From Pterobdella sp. o SKG-2022 (Eukaryota; Annelida; Clitellata; Hirudinida; Piscicolidae), in assembly GCA_964035795.1 (NCBI GenBank), contig OZ038325.1, positions 2,528,772 through 2,592,771 of the forward strand: a DNA stretch of 64,000 nucleotides, written 5' to 3'. How positions within the stretch are numbered: the first letter of the stretch is position 1; each line of letters opens with the position of its first letter. Under the pieces are notes generated by a model that ran no database searches, had not been told where the DNA came from, and was given only the letters and a program-made list of their open reading frames with translations. The translations under genes were made by a program, and so were the position numbers. Shown in pieces: positions 60,855-64,000 of the stretch.

Positions 60855-61800
60855 GAAATCATTCCATTCTATCCATTCTGAATGATGACGTTTTCCTCCA
60901 ATGTTTCCTAAGAGGGCTTACTAAACCTAGTCTGGATAGGCAGACCTTACTACATTCAAGAAAGGTCCAAACCTTTGGTGCGGCTACACTTATTTTGTTA
61001 TCTTTTTTGAAATGCTTGTTTAAAGCCTCTGTTTGTTTTTTTACCACGGATGTCTTAAATCCCTTTTTGATAGCGTTTCTCCATCGAGACCGATCGCTTG
61101 CCAGGTTCTCCAAATCAGCTGAGTTTGTTCCAGTTTTTTCTTTGTTTGATGAAAGACATCTTTGAATATAATTCCAATAGATAGTTATTTTAAAGAATAT
61201 CATTTGAACAACATGGCCCAACCAGCGTAATTTCGCAGCAAAAACTAAATATAAAACAGCTGGAGAATCTGCATGGGATAAAACTTCTATATTTGAAATC
61301 CTATCTTGCCATTTTATCGACGTAAAATTTAATTGTCTTTCAAAAATTTTGTTTTTTTCTTTATTTCAGCTCTAGCCTTCACAAAAGCTTTTCTTTTGGA
61401 AATAGAGTTTATCTGGAGAAGATGAACTTGATAGACCTTAGATTGAAGCTCTTCTCTCAACTCTTGTGGCTCGTACATTTTAAAAATCTTTTTGCCTTGT
61501 AGTCACGTGATCGACCAGATTTAGGATGAATCCAAGTACATTAATGTTTGTTTGGCAATCTGAAGAAAGTATTTGTAATGCACAAATTAAACTCGACATA
61601 TAATGAAAGTATTAAATAGCCGTTACTTTTGCCAATGTCCTGATTTTCTAGTTTACCTGGCCAGGTTGTATTTAGATCCCGCAGAAGTATCAATTTATCC
61701 AAGATTCTTTTTAGTTCGTTGTAAAAAGCGTCTTTTATCTGTGAGTCTTTCAAGCTTTTGTGGACTATTTCAAAGAGATCTGATATTTCATGAAACCATA
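60855..61800 (-). mobile_element. Non-LTR retrotransposon fragment E, internally deleted
   Basis: The minus strand reads an endonuclease end (LILLRDLNTTWPGKLENQDI, then LILSLYVEFNLCITNTFFRL). After a large deletion that removes the reverse transcriptase core it continues WQDRISNIEVLSHADSP, KLRWLGHVVQM, LASDRSRWRNAIKKG and a terminal zinc-finger-like CSKVCLSRLGLVSPLR. This domain order is characteristic of a widespread animal non-LTR family. The GDFN-type catalytic motif is altered to RDLN here. Confidence 0.85.
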
Positions 61801-61855
61801 GTAAGCTTTACTTAATAGTTCTCACCGCTGGTCTAAACACCCATCAGCCGCGGTT

Positions 61856-62034
61856 GGCCCGTATAGCTCAGAGATAGAGCATTCGACTAATTAGCTAGTT
61901 ACCGAGTTCGACCCCACGTGGGCCGACAATTAGAACCTGTTCCACAGTGTGTTTTTGCTACATTAAATTTGTAGGAAGCGCTTTGATCTATAAGGAAAAG
62001 CGCTTTATAAATACCGCATTACATTACATTACAT
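61856..62034 (+). mobile_element. tRNA-derived SINE, best-preserved copy
   Basis: It starts GGCCCGTATAGCTCAGAGAT (A box), with B box GAGTTCGACCCC about 45 bases on, and the head can close an acceptor-like stem with GTGGGCC. The body has AACCTGTTCCACAGTGTG, a T-run, CTACATTAAATTTGTAG and GGAAAAGCGCTTTATAAATA. The tail is repeated ACATT. This 179-bp copy defines the family seen also at 38,302 and 5,918. It lies within or beside the fragment E region. Confidence 0.92.
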
Positions 62035-62035
62035 C

Positions 62036-62275
62036 AGGTTGAAGTAGGCAAGCTATTTTTAGGTCATCTTTTCTAGACCCTTCCTTATTTAGGGTAAGCA
62101 ATGTCCCTTCAAAAAAGCTGCTCTAACACAGAAGGTGTTGTCCAATTAGATTTACTGTGTTGTAAGCTAAAAAGACCACATTCCTCCTGCTGCATGCATG
62201 CAGATATCAGCTCACGGCTCCAAGCTCGTCAAGCCTAACCGCTTCGCCAAATTTCTGTCATAGCAATGAGAATAA
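62036..62275 (-). other. Complex unclassified block, possibly the 5' part of retrotransposon E
   Basis: GC-richer and non-repetitive. The minus strand contains short frames (GSRKDDLKIACL) but no diagnostic domain. Its position upstream of fragment E in the same reading direction, with the SINE between, suggests one older element interrupted by the SINE. Confidence 0.35.
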
Positions 62276-62700
62276 AAATATATAAAATGATAAAAATGGT
62301 GAGACATTAAATGGAAAAAAACACTAAATTTTAATCTTAGTGATAAAATAAGAGAAAAATCGTGAAAACAATACTGAAAAAATTGAATAAAAATAAATCA
62401 AGAAAAGTTGCAAATTAACTAAAAGTGATTAATTAACCATTAAGGATATTTAAAATTTTTTTCCTAGTACTTGAGCACAACCACCATCATTAAACCTCGA
62501 ATAATATCATAACAAGATAATAACAAGAATAATAATAAATATTTTATTAATAGAATAATCAAAATTATAACATGTGATTCACTGCCACTCGTAACTTTAA
62601 AAAATATTAAAAAAAAATAAACGGCACCATAACTAATTATTCTTTTTATATAAATTTTTATAGCGCACAATTTATGAAGAAATTTGCTTCAGGTGAAAAT
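62276..62700. other. AT-rich spacer, nothing recognised
   Basis: No gene or element seen. Confidence 0.5.
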
Positions 62701-62703
62701 AAT

Positions 62704-63048
<345 letters not shown>

Positions 63049-63049
63049 T

Positions 63050-64000
63050 ACTCTCAAAATAGTATACATAAAAATACTTTAACAACATAAAAATGAAAAT
63101 AATGGCACTGCAATTGTGATAGTCAAAAAACCGAGTGCTTTTTTCGGGAATATAATAAAAAACTCTATTGTTAATAGGATAAAAAGAAAGGTTTTATCAT
63201 AGAATACTGTGATAAGAAACATAGCTAAAATGGTTTTACTGAAAAAATTTTGCTTGAATATAAATTAATTATAAATATGATGGAAGAAACAAATAATTTA
63301 AAAATTTTAAAAATGATTTGATGCCATTATTAGTATGGGTGTGATCCGTATTAAAACAAAGGAAAAATGGAAAAGTTGAGGAGGAAACAGAATAAGGCAG
63401 AATACCATTCTATCATTGTTGTTTTTATCAACCATATTTTTGTTGTTATTATTATTGTTATTACTTTTATTGTTGCTTTTTTAATTTTTATTATTTTTAT
63501 TGTTTTATTATTATTTTTATTACTTTTATTTTATCATTTATTTTATTTTTAAAAAATATTATTTCACCATTATGATTTTTTTTTATTAAAAACCAAACTT
63601 ATTACCTTATAAAGAGCAGTTTTATTATGTTTTCCTTCTATTTTGTCAGACGAGCATTCTGCTGATTGTCTAGCTGCGGGCTTCCAACCTATTGTGCAAT
63701 AATAATAATAAAAATAATAAAAAAAACAAAAAAAAAATAATTATTGCAAAAAAAAAATAATAAAAATAATAACAATAAGAATAAAATATATATTCTTATG
63801 TCTTTTATCATCTTTATTATTTGAGTCATTCTCATTTTTATATCCTTATTGTCATTTTTGTTATTAACGTTATTGTTATTTTATTATTATAATTATTATT
63901 ATTCTTATTATTGGTTTTATTATTAATATTGAATCACGAAACATTACAAATAGATCTCACTAACACGTTAAAAGACCTGTGTTAGATTAATAACTCTATT
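63050..64000. other. AT-rich spacer with short ATT runs
   Basis: No gene, RNA gene or mobile element could be supported up to the window edge. Confidence 0.5.

Noticed and set aside
61856..61930. Functional tRNA gene
   Set aside because: The tRNA-like head is continuous with a SINE body and tail shared by other copies, and its anticodon arm is poor.

Overview
This window is nuclear DNA of an invertebrate-type animal (a metazoan; the phylum cannot be fixed from the sequence). The evidence is five intron-rich animal genes with 11 to 18 coding exons each, all GT-AG introns, AT-rich spacers full of (AAT/ATT)n, (GATA)n, (GT)n and (GGAT)n arrays, several families of non-LTR retrotransposons, a tRNA-derived SINE and a decayed Tc1/mariner copy. 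There is no operon of bacterial type, no rRNA and no CRISPR array.

Layout. 1-7.8 kb: AT-rich DNA with a (GATA)n array, a 21-bp minisatellite, a SINE, a tRNA-like head and one short membrane-protein ORF. 7,840-20,201 (minus): a complete MTMR14/Jumpy-like phosphoinositide phosphatase, 15 exons, 552 aa; its 6.9-kb intron 12 holds a non-LTR element split by a second one in the opposite orientation. 20,502-30,930 (minus): a complete PWP2 WD40 protein of the small-subunit processome, 18 exons, 953 aa, only 300 bp upstream of MTMR14. 36,213-43,913 (plus): a complete cytosolic-type acetyl-CoA synthetase (ACSS2-like), 16 exons, 671 aa. 48,329-54,468 (minus): a SENP6/SENP7-like SUMO protease, 11 exons, 637 aa, with an Asn/Asp/Ser-rich N-terminal half. 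55,144-60,449 (plus): a DEG/ENaC sodium-channel subunit, 12 exons, 486 aa. 60.5-64 kb: a deleted non-LTR copy, a SINE and a long (AAT)n array.

Every exon chain was joined by hand using GT/AG sites, codon phase and remembered family motifs. In all five genes the exon lengths sum to a multiple of three and the reading stays open, which is a strong internal check. No alignment or RNA data were available.

The genes are unrelated housekeeping or signalling genes: lipid phosphatase, ribosome biogenesis, acetyl-CoA supply, SUMO removal and a cation channel. SENP and the channel are head-to-head across 675 bp; PWP2 and MTMR14 are tightly tandem; PWP2 and ACSS are divergent across 5.3 kb.

The most striking unexplained pattern is in the introns. 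In many of them the first bases and the last bases are reverse complements of each other ((GT)n with (CA)n, GGATGG with CCATCC, AAT with ATT), so the transcript could fold each intron into a hairpin that brings its splice sites together. Other notable items are a 192-bp near-perfect palindrome made from two retrotransposon 3' ends inside an ACSS intron, a perfect 27-bp hairpin in the last MTMR14 intron, and a channel with changed gating and filter motifs.
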